A DNA stretch of 64,000 bases from Pseudomonas chlororaphis subsp. aurantiaca (GCF_013466605.1 NZ_CP059162.1:6138001-6202000), one strand, 5' to 3'. Counted from the first letter of the stretch, positions 1 through 12,307 are shown. Program-made: numbers and translations. The notes: a model not told the origin generated them from the letters alone.

Positions 1-866
1 AGGACACGCCGTACATTTTCGACGCCAGCACCGCCGACTTCGACCAGTCGGTGATCGAGAACTCGTTCCACAAGCCGGTACTGGTGGATTTCTGGGCCGA
101 ATGGTGCGCGCCCTGCAAGGCGCTGATGCCGATGCTGCAACAGATCGCCGAGAGCTATCAGGGCGAGTTGCTGCTGGCCAAGGTCAACTGCGATATCGAG
201 CAGGACATCGTCGCCCGCTTCGGCATTCGCAGCCTGCCGACCGTGGTGCTGTTCAAGGACGGCCAGCCGGTGGACGGCTTTGCCGGGGCGCAACCGGAGT
301 CCGCGGTGCGCACCATGCTCGAACCCCATGTGCAGATACCGCCGCCCAAGGCCGCCGACCCGCTGGAACAGGCTGAAACGCTGTTCGCCGAAGGCCGCAT
401 CGCCGAGGCCGAGGCCACGCTGAAAGTGCTGTTGGGCGAAGACAACAGCAACGCCAAGGCGCTGATCCTCTACGCCCGCTGCCTGGCCGAACGCGGTGAA
501 CTGGGCGAAGCCCAGACCGTGCTCGACGCGGTCACCGGTGATGAGCACAAGGCCGCGCTGGCCGGAGCCAAGGCGCAGATCACCTTCCTCAAGCAGGCCG
601 CCGACCTGCCGGACAGCGCCGACCTGAAAAGCCGCCTGGCGCAGAACCCGCAGGATGACGAGGCGGTGTATCAGTTGGCCATCCAGCAACTGGCGCGCCA
701 GCAGTACGACGCGGCGCTGGATGCGCTGCTCAAGCTGTTCATCCGCAACCGCGGCTACAACGAAGGCCTGCCGCACAAGACCTTGCTGCAAGTGTTCGAG
801 CTGCTGGGCAACGATCACCCGCTGGTGACCACCTACCGCCGCAAGCTGTTCGCCGCGCTGTACTGA
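1..866 (+). CDS. cnoX: Thioredoxin/TPR co-chaperone CnoX (YbbN), 5' end cut by window
   Basis: The reading frame is already open at base 3, and the residues before the first in-window start codon (DTPYIFDASTADFDQSV, then IENSF) belong to the family, so the true start lies just upstream of the window. The N-terminal ~105 residues are a thioredoxin domain with an intact WCAPC active site and the cis-Pro motif RSLPTVV. The rest is a TPR-type helical domain (EQAETLFAEGRIAEAEATL and later repeats). CnoX proteins hold unfolded clients under oxidative stress and hand them to GroEL or DnaK. The E. coli protein lacks the CXXC pair; this one keeps it, so redox activity is plausible. It is followed convergently by a small minus-strand gene. 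Confidence 0.93.
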   Translation, partial: DTPYIFDASTADFDQSVIENSFHKPVLVDFWAEWCAPCKALMPMLQQIAESYQGELLLAKVNCDIEQDIVARFGIRSLPTVVLFKDGQPVDGFAGAQPESAVRTMLEPHVQIPPPKAADPLEQAETLFAEGRIAEAEATLKVLLGEDNSNAKALILYARCLAERGELGEAQTVLDAVTGDEHKAALAGAKAQITFLKQAADLPDSADLKSRLAQNPQDDEAVYQLAIQQLARQQYDAALDALLKLFIRNRGYNEGLPHKTLLQVFELLGNDHPLVTTYRRKLFAALY

Positions 867-916
867 TTCATAGCTGATAGCCGCGCCGGTTTATCGCAAG
901 CCGGCGCAGCCTTCGC

Positions 917-1270
917 CTACTCGATCCAGCTGTAGAGCGGCGTATCACCGCCGCTCACCACCTTGACCTGTGTGCTATGACGCAGACGCACCAGCAGGCG
1001 CTTGCCCGCCGCGGCGCTGCCGGTCAGGCCTTCCAATTGCTCCAGCAGGTCCGGGCCACTCAATTGCCCGGCCTTGCGCAGCAAGTCCCTGGCGGTCTGC
1101 CACAACGCATCGTCCTGGCTCACAGGCTTGGCCACAGGCATGCCACCTTCGGTTTTGGCCGCCTGCAACGGCGCCCCCAACCGGGCACTCAACTGATCCC
1201 AGTCGGCCTCGTCCAGTTCCAGGGTCAAATCCACCGGCCATTCGCCGATGCTTCCACGAATCCGCACCAT
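917..1270 (-). CDS. Conserved hypothetical protein, 117 aa
   Basis: I do not recognise a named domain. The start is set at the ATG giving MVRIRGSIGEWPVDLTLEL, because GGGAG lies seven bases upstream; a longer frame adds 13 residues without a ribosome site. The protein is soluble, with no signal peptide or membrane segment. It has an N-terminal beta-like stretch, a helical middle (DALWQTARDLLRKAGQLSG) and a C-terminal beta stretch ending in YSWIE. A small hypothetical gene occupies the same place between the thioredoxin and the DUF2796 gene in P. aeruginosa (PA4062), which supports it as real. Its function is unknown. Confidence 0.75.
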   Translation of the reverse strand: MVRIRGSIGEWPVDLTLELDEADWDQLSARLGAPLQAAKTEGGMPVAKPVSQDDALWQTARDLLRKAGQLSGPDLLEQLEGLTGSAAAGKRLLVRLRHSTQVKVVSGGDTPLYSWIE

Positions 1271-1354
1271 CGCTCTGCTCCCGATCTTTTCTGACGAGCA
1301 TGCTCCCATGCGTCTTGCGCAACGCCAAGCAGGCGGTCAAACTCTCGCCACCAT

Positions 1355-1374
1355 TGTTATAAGATTACATAACA
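1355..1374. promoter_or_regulatory. Zur-like operator upstream of the zinc-responsive ABC operon
   Basis: The sequence TGTTATAAGATTACATAACA has perfect TGTTAT and ATAACA ends, and its first 13 bases resemble the Zur core GTTATANTATAAC (about 11 of 13 match). It lies about 30 bp before the His-rich protein gene, where it would cover a promoter. The family context (zinc-regulated DUF2796 plus ABC genes) makes Zur the natural candidate. Binding itself is inference. Confidence 0.6.
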
Positions 1375-1404
1375 TTTTTTTCATGTTCGCTCCGGAGACT
1401 TGCC

Positions 1405-2001
1405 ATGCGTCGTCTGCTACTCGCCCTGCCGTTCGCCCTGTTGCCATTGGCCATCGCTCACGCGGCCGAAAAACACGATCACGACCATGAGCACGGCAGC
1501 CTCGGCGCTCACGAGCATGGCGTGGCCCGCCTGAACGCCGCGCTGGACGGCCAGACCCTGGAGCTTGAACTGGAAAGCCCGGCGATGAACCTGGTGGGTT
1601 TCGAACACGCCGCCAGCACCGACGCGGACAAGGCCAAGATCGCCGCCGTACGGGCCCAGCTGGAAAAACCGCTGGCGCTGTTCAGCCTGCCGCCCGCCGC
1701 CGGTTGCGTAGTTGCGCAACAGGAACTGGAAAGCCCGCTGTTCGGCGACAAGCCCGAGGATCACGACGAGGACCATGACGAAGCGAAGGACGCCAACGGT
1801 CACGAGCATCACCACGAACACAGCGAGATCCATGCGCACTACCAGTTCACCTGTGCCACGCCGGGCGCGCTGAAGAGCCTGGACCTGGCCGGCGTATTCA
1901 AGACCTTCCCCGCCACCCAGAAAATTCAGGTACAACTCATCTCGCCAAGTGGCCAGCAAGGCGTGGAAGCGACCTCCAAGGCCGCCAGCCTGAAGTTCTG
2001 A
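1405..2001 (+). CDS. Histidine-rich periplasmic zinc-binding protein, DUF2796/ZrgA family
   Basis: This is a 198-residue exported protein. The signal peptide covers residues 1-20 (MRRLLLALPFALLPLAIAHA). A His/Asp/Glu cluster follows directly (KHDHDHEHGSLGAHEHG), and a second acidic His-rich loop occurs near residues 115-148, typical of ZrgA-type zinc-binding periplasmic proteins. GGAG sits seven bases before the ATG. It is the first gene of an operon with an ABC ATPase, a permease and a DUF3299 protein. The equivalent P. aeruginosa operon (PA4063-PA4066) is reported to be induced by zinc limitation. Likely role: capturing zinc in the periplasm for the ABC complex downstream. Metal specificity is inferred from composition and context. 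Confidence 0.85.
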   Translation: MRRLLLALPFALLPLAIAHAAEKHDHDHEHGSLGAHEHGVARLNAALDGQTLELELESPAMNLVGFEHAASTDADKAKIAAVRAQLEKPLALFSLPPAAGCVVAQQELESPLFGDKPEDHDEDHDEAKDANGHEHHHEHSEIHAHYQFTCATPGALKSLDLAGVFKTFPATQKIQVQLISPSGQQGVEATSKAASLKF

Positions 2002-2009
2002 CCGCGACC

Positions 2010-2100
2010 CCTGTAGCCGGCTGCCACAGGCTGTGATCGATTGCTCTTGAGGTCCTCGGAAGGTCCTGCGGACCTTATCGCAGCCTTCGGCAGCGGCTAC
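2010..2100. repeat. REP pair (BIME-like) between the first two operon genes
   Basis: Two inverted copies of the Pseudomonas REP core occur here: CTGTAGCCGGCTGCCACAGG on the left and GCAGCCTTCGGCAGCGGCTAC on the right. They are separated by a third small dyad (GGTCCT..AGGACC-like). Such REPs are transcribed and can fold, and may lower expression of the downstream ABC genes relative to the His-rich protein. Confidence 0.8.
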
Positions 2101-2126
2101 AAAACTCACACCATGATCGGCCCAAC

Positions 2127-2837
2127 ATGACCCAAGCACTTATCGAATTGTCCGACCTGGGCTTCAGCTGGCCCGGCCATCCGCAGTTGCTGGATATCCC
2201 GGCATTTCGCCTGGAAGCGGGTGAAACGCTGTTCCTCAAGGGCCCCAGCGGCAGCGGCAAGACCACCCTGCTCGGCCTGCTCGGCGGCGTGCAGAAACCC
2301 GGTCGCGGCAGCATCCGCTTGCTGGGCCAGGAGCTGACCGAACTTTCCGCCGGCGCCCGCGACCGCTTCCGGGTCGATCACACCGGCTACATCTTCCAGC
2401 AGTTCAACCTGCTGCCGTTTCTCTCGGTGCGCGAGAACGTCGAGCTGCCCTGCCACTTCTCCAGATTGCGCGCCGGCCGCGCCGTGCAGCGCCACGGCAG
2501 TGTCGACCAGGCGGCGGCCACCCTGCTCGCCCACCTAGGGTTGAAAGACCCCGACCTGCTCGGTCGCCGCGCCGACTCGCTGTCCATCGGCCAGCAACAA
2601 CGGGTCGCCGCCGCCCGCGCACTGATCGGCCAGCCGGAACTGGTGATCGCCGACGAGCCCACCTCGGCGCTGGACTACGACGCCCGCGAAGCCTTTATCC
2701 GCCTGTTGTTCGCCGAATGCCGCGAGGCCGGGGCCAGCCTGCTGTTCGTCAGCCACGATCAGAGCCTGGCGCCGCTGTTCGATCGCAACCTGTCTCTGGC
2801 CGAACTCAATCGCGCCGCCACGCCCGCAGAGGTCTGA
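2127..2837 (+). CDS. ABC transporter ATP-binding protein, LolD/MacB-like
   Basis: The 236-residue nucleotide-binding domain has all motifs in order: Walker A GPSGSGKT (39-46), Q-loop IFQQFN (about 89-94), signature LSIGQQ (152-157), Walker B LVIADE (172-177), D-loop SALD and H-loop FVSHD near 210. The closest overall type is the LolD/MacB/FtsE group, which works with FtsX-fold permeases, and such a permease is the next gene, one base after this stop codon. With the His-rich protein upstream it probably forms a zinc-responsive ABC system. MacB-like systems are mechanotransmitters rather than classical importers, so the direction of transport is open. Confidence 0.9.
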   Translation: MTQALIELSDLGFSWPGHPQLLDIPAFRLEAGETLFLKGPSGSGKTTLLGLLGGVQKPGRGSIRLLGQELTELSAGARDRFRVDHTGYIFQQFNLLPFLSVRENVELPCHFSRLRAGRAVQRHGSVDQAAATLLAHLGLKDPDLLGRRADSLSIGQQQRVAAARALIGQPELVIADEPTSALDYDAREAFIRLLFAECREAGASLLFVSHDQSLAPLFDRNLSLAELNRAATPAEV

Positions 2838-2838
2838 G

Positions 2839-4104
2839 ATGTATCTGTTCCGTCTAGCCATGGCCAGCCTGGCTAACCGTCGCTTCACCGCGATCCTCAC
2901 CGCCTTCGCCATCGCCCTGTCGGTCTGCCTGCTGCTGGCGGTCGAACGGGTGCGCACCGAAGCCCGCGCCAGTTTCGCCAGCACCATCAGCGGCACCGAC
3001 CTGATCGTCGGTGCCCGCTCCGGTTCGGTGAACCTGCTGCTGTATTCGGTGTTCCGCATCGGCAACGCCACCAACAACATCCGCTGGGACAGCTTCGAGC
3101 ACTTCGCGAGTAGCCCGAAGGTGAAATGGGCGATCCCGATTTCCCTCGGCGACTCCCATCGTGGCTACCGGGTGATGGGCACCACCGTGGCCTACTTCGA
3201 GCACTACCAATACGGCCACCAGCAGAACCTGCAACTGGCCAGCGGCCGCGAGTTCGCCAGCGATCCGTTCGAAGTGGTGCTCGGCGCCGAAGTCGCCGAG
3301 GCCCTGCATTACAAGCTCGGTGACAAGCTGGTGCTGGCCCACGGCGTGGCGGCCATCAGCCTGGTCAAGCACGACGACAAACCCTTCACCGTGGTCGGCA
3401 TCCTCAAGCGCACCGGCACCCCGGTGGACCGCACGCTGCACATCAGCCTCGGCGGCATGGAGGCGATCCACATCGACTGGCACAACGGCGTGCCGGCCCA
3501 GGGCAACGGCCGCATCAGCGCCGACCAGGCGCGCAACATGGACCTGACGCCGCAAGCGATCACCGCCTTCATGCTCGGCCTGAACAGCAAGATCGCCACC
3601 TTCGCCGTGCAGCGCGAGATCAACGAATACCGCGGCGAACCGATGCTGGCGATCCTGCCCGGGGTCGCTCTGCAGGAGCTGTGGAGCCTGATGGGCACCG
3701 CGGAAAAGGCCTTGTTCGTGGTGTCGTTGTTCGTGGTGTTGACCGGCCTGATCGGCATGCTCACGGCGATCCTCACCAGCCTCAACGAGCGCCGCCGGGA
3801 GATGGCGATCCTGCGTTCGGTCGGCGCTCGCCCCTGGCATATCGCGACCTTGCTGGTGCTGGAAGCCTTCGCCCTGGCGCTGTTCGGCGTGCTCGCCGGG
3901 CTGGGCCTGCTGTACCTGGGCATCGCCCTGGCCCAGGGTTATGTGCAATCGACCTACGGTCTGTACCTGCCGCTGGCCTGGCCGAGCGAGTATGAGTGGA
4001 CGCTGCTCGGCGGTATCCTGATCGCCGCCCTGCTGATGGGCAGCGTGCCGGCCTGGCGCGCCTACCGACAATCGCTGGCCGATGGCCTGTCCATCCGTTT
4101 ATGA
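2839..4104 (+). CDS. ABC transporter permease, FtsX/MacB type
   Basis: The 421-residue membrane protein has the MacB/LolC layout. One N-terminal transmembrane helix (about residues 14-34, FTAILTAFAIALSVCLLLAV) is followed by a large periplasmic domain to about residue 285. Three C-terminal helices follow, near 290-315, 340-370 and 388-405. The cytoplasmic loop NERRREMAILRSVGARPWHI is the conserved FtsX coupling helix that contacts the ATPase encoded just upstream. It pairs with that ATPase and with the His-rich periplasmic protein. Substrate is unknown; the zinc-linked operon context suggests metal acquisition or envelope adaptation to zinc shortage. Confidence 0.9.
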   Translation: MYLFRLAMASLANRRFTAILTAFAIALSVCLLLAVERVRTEARASFASTISGTDLIVGARSGSVNLLLYSVFRIGNATNNIRWDSFEHFASSPKVKWAIPISLGDSHRGYRVMGTTVAYFEHYQYGHQQNLQLASGREFASDPFEVVLGAEVAEALHYKLGDKLVLAHGVAAISLVKHDDKPFTVVGILKRTGTPVDRTLHISLGGMEAIHIDWHNGVPAQGNGRISADQARNMDLTPQAITAFMLGLNSKIATFAVQREINEYRGEPMLAILPGVALQELWSLMGTAEKALFVVSLFVVLTGLIGMLTAILTSLNERRREMAILRSVGARPWHIATLLVLEAFALALFGVLAGLGLLYLGIALAQGYVQSTYGLYLPLAWPSEYEWTLLGGILIAALLMGSVPAWRAYRQSLADGLSIRL

Positions 4105-4130
4105 GGTCTCTAGTCATGAGGAGCTCCGGT

Positions 4131-4649
4131 ATGCCCCGCGCCCTGCTTGCACTGTTGATGCTGGTCGCCCTGCCACTGTGGGCCACCGAACCCCGGGACC
4201 TGGCCTGGTCGGAAATGATCCCGCCGGACGCGCCGGCGGAAGTACCGAACATGAAACCGCTGCACGACTTGTCGCAGATGAGCGACGCCCTGGCCGCCGA
4301 GTCCGCCCCGGCGGCCAAGCAGGAGATGCCCAATGCCCCGGTGGTGCAGAGCCTGGACGGCCTGTCGGTGCGCCTGCCCGGCTACATAGTGCCGCTGGAA
4401 GTCAGTGAGGAAGGCCGCACCACGGAATTTCTGCTGGTGCCGTATTTCGGCGCCTGCATCCACGTACCGCCACCGCCGTCGAACCAGATCGTGCACGTAA
4501 AAAGCGCAGTCGGCGTGAAGCTCGACGAGTTGTATCAGCCGTACTGGATCGAAGGGCCGATGCAGGTCAAGGCGTCCACCAGCGAAATCGCCGACGCGGG
4601 TTACCAGATGGAGGCGCAGAAGATCTACGTGTACGAGTTGCAGGAGTGA
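4131..4649 (+). CDS. DUF3299 family periplasmic protein
   Basis: The start was chosen at the ATG with AGGAG eight bases upstream, giving MPRALLALLMLVALPLWATE. Two earlier in-frame ATGs (one overlapping the permease stop) have poorer ribosome sites. The protein is 172 residues with a cleavable signal peptide ending near residue 18. The DUF3299 core is recognisable by VRLPGYIVPLE, VPYFGACIHVPPPPSNQIVH and the C-terminal YVYELQE. Members often accompany FtsX-type ABC genes and DUF2796 proteins. It is the last gene of the operon; a partner or accessory role in the periplasm is inferred, and no catalytic activity is known to me. Confidence 0.82.
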   Translation: MPRALLALLMLVALPLWATEPRDLAWSEMIPPDAPAEVPNMKPLHDLSQMSDALAAESAPAAKQEMPNAPVVQSLDGLSVRLPGYIVPLEVSEEGRTTEFLLVPYFGACIHVPPPPSNQIVHVKSAVGVKLDELYQPYWIEGPMQVKASTSEIADAGYQMEAQKIYVYELQE

Positions 4650-4680
4650 AACCGCGTTTTCCGCAGTGCCATTCATGACC

Positions 4681-4746
4681 TTATCGCAAGCAAGCCTGCG
4701 CCCACAAAACAGCACAGTTCCCTGTCGCCGCAAGCTTGCTCGCGAT
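4681..4746. repeat. REP-like inverted pair downstream of the DUF3299 gene
   Basis: The segment TTATCGCAAGCAAGCCTGCG is mirrored by CGCAAGCTTGCTCGCGATCA across a short spacer, the fluorescens-group REP type. It separates the zinc-responsive operon from oprG and may fold as a transcript-end structure. Confidence 0.65.
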
Positions 4747-4806
4747 CAGTTTCGCAGCGTACACAGCACCCGCGGTTCCCCTGCTTCGACGCTGATCCGG
4801 TTTTCA

Positions 4807-4847
4807 TTGAGCTGAGTCAAAGCCTGTTCCTTGACGATCCTTACCAT
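4807..4847 (+). promoter_or_regulatory. Anr/FNR-type box and -10 region for oprG
   Basis: TTGAGCTGAGTCAA at 4807-4820 matches the TTGA-N6-TCAA core of the Anr/FNR site (full consensus TTGAT-N4-ATCAA). A weak -10 candidate TACCAT lies at 4842-4847. A start near 4854 would place the box centre about 40 bases upstream, the class II activator position. Anaerobic, Anr-dependent control of oprG is known in P. aeruginosa. The assignment here is inference from pattern and position. Confidence 0.6.
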
Positions 4848-4884
4848 TGGACCTAGCCAACTCGAATCGTCCTTTGGAGCTCCC

Positions 4885-5583
4885 ATGCACAAGTCCCTGC
4901 TCAGCGCCTCCCTGTTCGCGCTCGCGCTCGCCGCCCCGCTCGCCCACGCCCACGAAGCGGGCGACATCATCGTTCGCGCCGGTGCCATCACCGTCAATCC
5001 GAAAGCCGACAGCGGCGACGTCAAGGTCGACCGCGGTCCGTTGGCCGGTGCCAACCTCGGTGGCAAGGCGACCATGAGCAGCGACACCCAGCTGGGCCTG
5101 AACTTCGCCTACATGCTGACCAACAACGTCGGTATCGAACTGCTCGCGGCCACCCCGTTCGAGCATGACGTGAAGCTCAAGGGCACCGCACTGGACGCCG
5201 CCAACGGCAAGCTCGGTACCCTCAAGCACCTGCCGCCGACCCTGAGCGTCGTGTACTACCCGCTGGACCACAAGGCCGCTTTCCAGCCTTACGTCGGTGC
5301 CGGTATCAACTACACCTGGATCTATGACGAGCACGTCGGCAGCCGCGCCAGCGCCGCCGGTTTCGACAATTTCCGGGCGAAGAACTCCTGGGGCCTGGCC
5401 TGGCAGGTCGGTGCCGATTACATGCTGACCGACAACGTGATGATCAACGCCCAGGTGCGTTACGTGGACATCGACACCACCGCCTACGTGAACAACAACG
5501 CGGTCGCCGGCGGCACCCGAGCCAAGGTCGACGTGGACGTCGATCCATGGGTCTACATGGTCGGTCTGGGCTACAAGTTCTAA
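4885..5583 (+). CDS. oprG: Outer-membrane protein OprG, OmpW family
   Basis: The 232-residue protein starts at the ATG preceded by GGAG (nine bases, start to start), giving MHKSLLSASLFALALAAPLAHA as the signal peptide; a longer frame adds 18 residues without a ribosome site. It is an OmpW-type eight-stranded beta barrel: N-terminal HEAGDIIVRAGAITVNP, the PPTLSVVYYPL and YVGAGINYTWIYDE strands, and a terminal aromatic strand ending in KF for BAM recognition. OprG allows diffusion of small hydrophobic or amino-acid-like molecules across the outer membrane. It is monocistronic, between an Anr-like promoter and a strong terminator. Synteny with PA4067 supports the name. Confidence 0.95.
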   Translation: MHKSLLSASLFALALAAPLAHAHEAGDIIVRAGAITVNPKADSGDVKVDRGPLAGANLGGKATMSSDTQLGLNFAYMLTNNVGIELLAATPFEHDVKLKGTALDAANGKLGTLKHLPPTLSVVYYPLDHKAAFQPYVGAGINYTWIYDEHVGSRASAAGFDNFRAKNSWGLAWQVGADYMLTDNVMINAQVRYVDIDTTAYVNNNAVAGGTRAKVDVDVDPWVYMVGLGYKF

Positions 5584-5594
5584 ATCGACCAGAC

Positions 5595-5624
5595 AAAAAA
5601 GGCGCCTGCAAAGGCGCCTTTTTT
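5595..5624. terminator. Bidirectional intrinsic terminator between oprG and the epimerase gene
   Basis: Perfect arms AAAAAAGGCGCC and GGCGCCTTTTTT flank the loop TGCAAA. With T-runs on both strands it can end both the oprG transcript and the convergent epimerase transcript. Confidence 0.93.
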
Positions 5625-5640
5625 CATCGCTGGGGAAAGC

Positions 5641-6570
5641 TCAGAGGCCCAGCAAACGTGCCAGCCCGACGCTCATCGGGGTTGGCTCGGGGAACTTGAA
5701 GCGCTGCAACAGGCGCTGGTTGTTCGCCCGCGAATGGCGAATATCCCCCGAACGCGCCGGGCCGTAGCTGATCGGTGGCAACTGCCCCACCACCTCGCCC
5801 AGGGCCTCGAGCAATTGCTTGAGGGTGGTGGCCTGGTTCAGGCCGATATTCACCGCGCCGACTTCCAGCTGCGGCATCTCCAGGGACTGCACCAGCACGT
5901 CCACCAGGTCTTCGACATACATGAAATCGCGGGTCTGCTCGCCATCGCCGAACACGGTGATCGGCAGGCCTTTCTGCGCGCGCTCGCAAAAGATGCTGAT
6001 GACCCCGGAGTACGGCGAGGACGGATCCTGGCGCGGCCCGAAGATGTTGAAGAAGCGGAAGATCGCCGGCTCCAGGCCATGCTGGCGGCGATAGAAATCA
6101 AGGTAGTACTCGCTGGCCAGCTTGTCCGACGCATAGGGCGTCAACGGTGCCTTGGGCGTGTCTTCGTCGATCGATTCGCCCTCGCCGTTGTTGCCATAGA
6201 CCGCCGCGCTGGAAGCGAACAGCACGCGCTTGACGCCGGCCTGGCGCATGGCCTCACAGACGTTGAGGGTGCCGATGAAGTTGCTCTGGTGGGTACGCAC
6301 CGGATCGTCCACCGAGGCTTGCACCGAGGCGACCGCCGCCAGGTGCGCGACCGCACGGCAGCCACTCATCGCCCGCGCCACCAGGGCCGCATCGGCGACG
6401 TCGCCTTCGATCAGTTCGACCCGCGGGTTGTCCAGCGGCAGGTTGCTGGGTTTACCAGTGGACAGATCGTCGAGGATCCGCACCGAGTAGCCCTTGGCGA
6501 GCAAAGCGTCGGTCAGGTGCGAACCGATGAAACCGGCACCGCCGGTGATCAGAATTGGGCCATCAGCCAT
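5641..6570 (-). CDS. NAD-dependent epimerase/dehydratase, extended SDR (nucleotide-sugar type)
   Basis: The 309-residue start at MADGPILITGGAGFIG places the Rossmann GGAGFIG motif at residues 10-16, normal for the family; the longer frame upstream belongs to the neighbouring gene. Other marks are the LDDLSTGKPSNLP loop after beta-2, FASSAAVYG (active-site Ser/Thr strand), YASDK (catalytic Tyr/Lys) and RFFNIFGPRQDPSSPYSGV (sugar-nucleotide binding). It resembles UDP-glucose/GlcNAc 4-epimerases, but the substrate cannot be told from sequence. The upstream RmlD-like gene overlaps its start by eight bases, so the two are translationally coupled. The pair corresponds to PA4068-PA4069. Confidence 0.88.
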   Translation of the reverse strand: MADGPILITGGAGFIGSHLTDALLAKGYSVRILDDLSTGKPSNLPLDNPRVELIEGDVADAALVARAMSGCRAVAHLAAVASVQASVDDPVRTHQSNFIGTLNVCEAMRQAGVKRVLFASSAAVYGNNGEGESIDEDTPKAPLTPYASDKLASEYYLDFYRRQHGLEPAIFRFFNIFGPRQDPSSPYSGVISIFCERAQKGLPITVFGDGEQTRDFMYVEDLVDVLVQSLEMPQLEVGAVNIGLNQATTLKQLLEALGEVVGQLPPISYGPARSGDIRHSRANNQRLLQRFKFPEPTPMSVGLARLLGL

Positions 6571-7447
6571 GACGATAAAACCTATCCAGTAGAGCCGGGA
6601 GTGCCGCGCGCCAGGCGCGTGGCTTGATCCCGAAGGTGTGCAGGATTTTCTTGCAGGCCAGCACCGCGTGCTGCGGTTCTTCGGCGGCGTCCGGCCGGGC
6701 CGCGTGGGCCTGGGCGGTCGGCGCCTCGATGGCCAGCGGATGCAGGCTGCGGGCCTCGGTGAGGATCGCCTGGCCCAGCGCCAGCGGCGTGGTCGCCTCA
6801 TGGCCGGCGTAGTGGTAGGTGCCCCACAGCGGCGCGGCGCAATCGAGTTGCTTGAGCACGGAAATGATCACCCGGGCAGCATCGTCCACCGGCGTCGGGT
6901 TACCCCGGCGGTCGTCGGCCAACAACAGCTCTCCGGGATGCTCGGCACGCGCCAGGAAACGCCCCAGGGTGCCTTCGGCGCTATCGTCCAGCAGCCAGCC
7001 GAAACGCAGCAGCACATGCTGCGGGCAGGTGGCGCGCACATTCTGCTCGATCCGCCACAAGGCCTGGCCACGCAGGCCCAGCGGTACCGGTTCGTCCTTT
7101 TCGCTGTAGGCAGTGGCCCGCGAACCGTCGAACACGCGGTAGCTGGAAGGCTGCAGAAGAATGATGTTGTGATGCTGGCACAGCTCGGAAAGCCGCTCGA
7201 CCGCCCGTTCCTGGCTGGCCAGGCGTGCCTCGGGGACACTCTCCGCCTGGAACCAGTCGAAGTAGTACGCAAGGTTGATCAAGGCATCCGGACGGGTGTC
7301 GTCGAGCAGTTGCGTCAGGCTCGCGGCATCCCAGCCGTCTTGCGGCGGGCGGGGGGCGAGGAAACCGATGTCTTCCTCTGCCCCGAGGCGAATCAGCGCC
7401 TGCCCAAGGGCATTTCCGCCACCCAGTAACATAAGGCGCATTCGCAT
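6563..7447 (-). CDS. NAD(P)-binding sugar-nucleotide reductase-like protein, RmlD/SDR
   Basis: The 294-residue protein is best started at MRMRLMLLGGGNALGQALI; a 22-residue longer ATG start is possible, and neither has a strong ribosome site. The N-terminal GGGNALGQAL is a Rossmann nucleotide loop. DALINLAYYFDW, LQPSSYRVFDG and the RIEQNVR helix follow RmlD-type dTDP-4-dehydrorhamnose reductases. The usual YxxxK pair is not obvious, so catalysis may differ or be lost. The C-terminus (ACKKILHTFGIKPRAWRAAL) overlaps the epimerase start. A role in surface-polysaccharide sugar synthesis, together with the epimerase, is inferred. Confidence 0.75.
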   Translation of the reverse strand: MRMRLMLLGGGNALGQALIRLGAEEDIGFLAPRPPQDGWDAASLTQLLDDTRPDALINLAYYFDWFQAESVPEARLASQERAVERLSELCQHHNIILLQPSSYRVFDGSRATAYSEKDEPVPLGLRGQALWRIEQNVRATCPQHVLLRFGWLLDDSAEGTLGRFLARAEHPGELLLADDRRGNPTPVDDAARVIISVLKQLDCAAPLWGTYHYAGHEATTPLALGQAILTEARSLHPLAIEAPTAQAHAARPDAAEEPQHAVLACKKILHTFGIKPRAWRAALPALLDRFYRHG

Positions 7448-7600
7448 AGAGTCAGCAGGCCCAATCTGTTCGGAACGATGGTTTGAATCGGCCAGACCCG
7501 CGGGTTTGGCCATGAATATTGCTCAGAATCGTTGCATTTTGCGGGTTTCCGGCGCAACCGTCACTGAGAAAGTGCAGCGCCGTCGCTCATACCGTCCCCC

Positions 7601-7731
7601 TGTAGCCCCGCGAGGCTGCGATCGGCAACACAGTTGCCGCAAACCCTGAGTCCGCGATCTGTCTGGAAAATCGCATTGGCTGGTTTTACGACCGCTACGC
7701 GGTCGATCGCAGCCTGCGGCAGCGGCTACAG
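7601..7731. repeat. REP pair in the gap before lhr
   Basis: The left part TGTAGCCCCGCGAGGCTGCG and right part GCAGCCTGCGGCAGCGGCTA are opposing REP cores about 100 bp apart. They fill most of the roughly 350-bp gap between the divergent RmlD-like gene and lhr; nothing else in that gap is recognisable. Confidence 0.8.
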
Positions 7732-7804
7732 AGTACGTGGTGTCCGTGTAGCCACTGACGAGACAGCCTTGCAACTTCGCCCCGGCGGTCGCATAACGTT
7801 GTGC

Positions 7805-12121
<4,317 letters not shown>

Positions 12122-12156
12122 CATTGGGCCGCGGGCTGCCTGGGGCATCGCGCCGG

Positions 12157-12186
12157 CCTTATCGCGAGCAAGCTTCTCGCCTACAG
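12157..12186. repeat. REP-like half element after lhr
   Basis: TTATCGCGAGCAAGCTTCTC followed by GCCTACAG is a single degenerate copy of the same REP type found after the DUF3299 gene. Confidence 0.5.
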
Positions 12187-12202
12187 AAGCCTGCCGTCAT
12201 TC

Positions 12203-12227
12203 GATATTTGCCCACTGGTCAAATATC
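12203..12227. promoter_or_regulatory. Inverted repeat, candidate operator of the MFS gene
   Basis: GATATTTG and CAAATATC are perfect 8-bp arms separated by nine bases (CCCACTGGT), about 80 bp before the MFS start codon. Its 17-bp centre spacing suits a dimeric TetR-, MarR- or LysR-type repressor. No regulator gene is adjacent. Confidence 0.5.
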
Positions 12228-12307
12228 AAATACCGAAACCGCTATTTTTCCGCACGAGTCGAATCCGGACACTGCGCTCCATTATCGAATCCACCGGAGT
12301 TGCAGCC

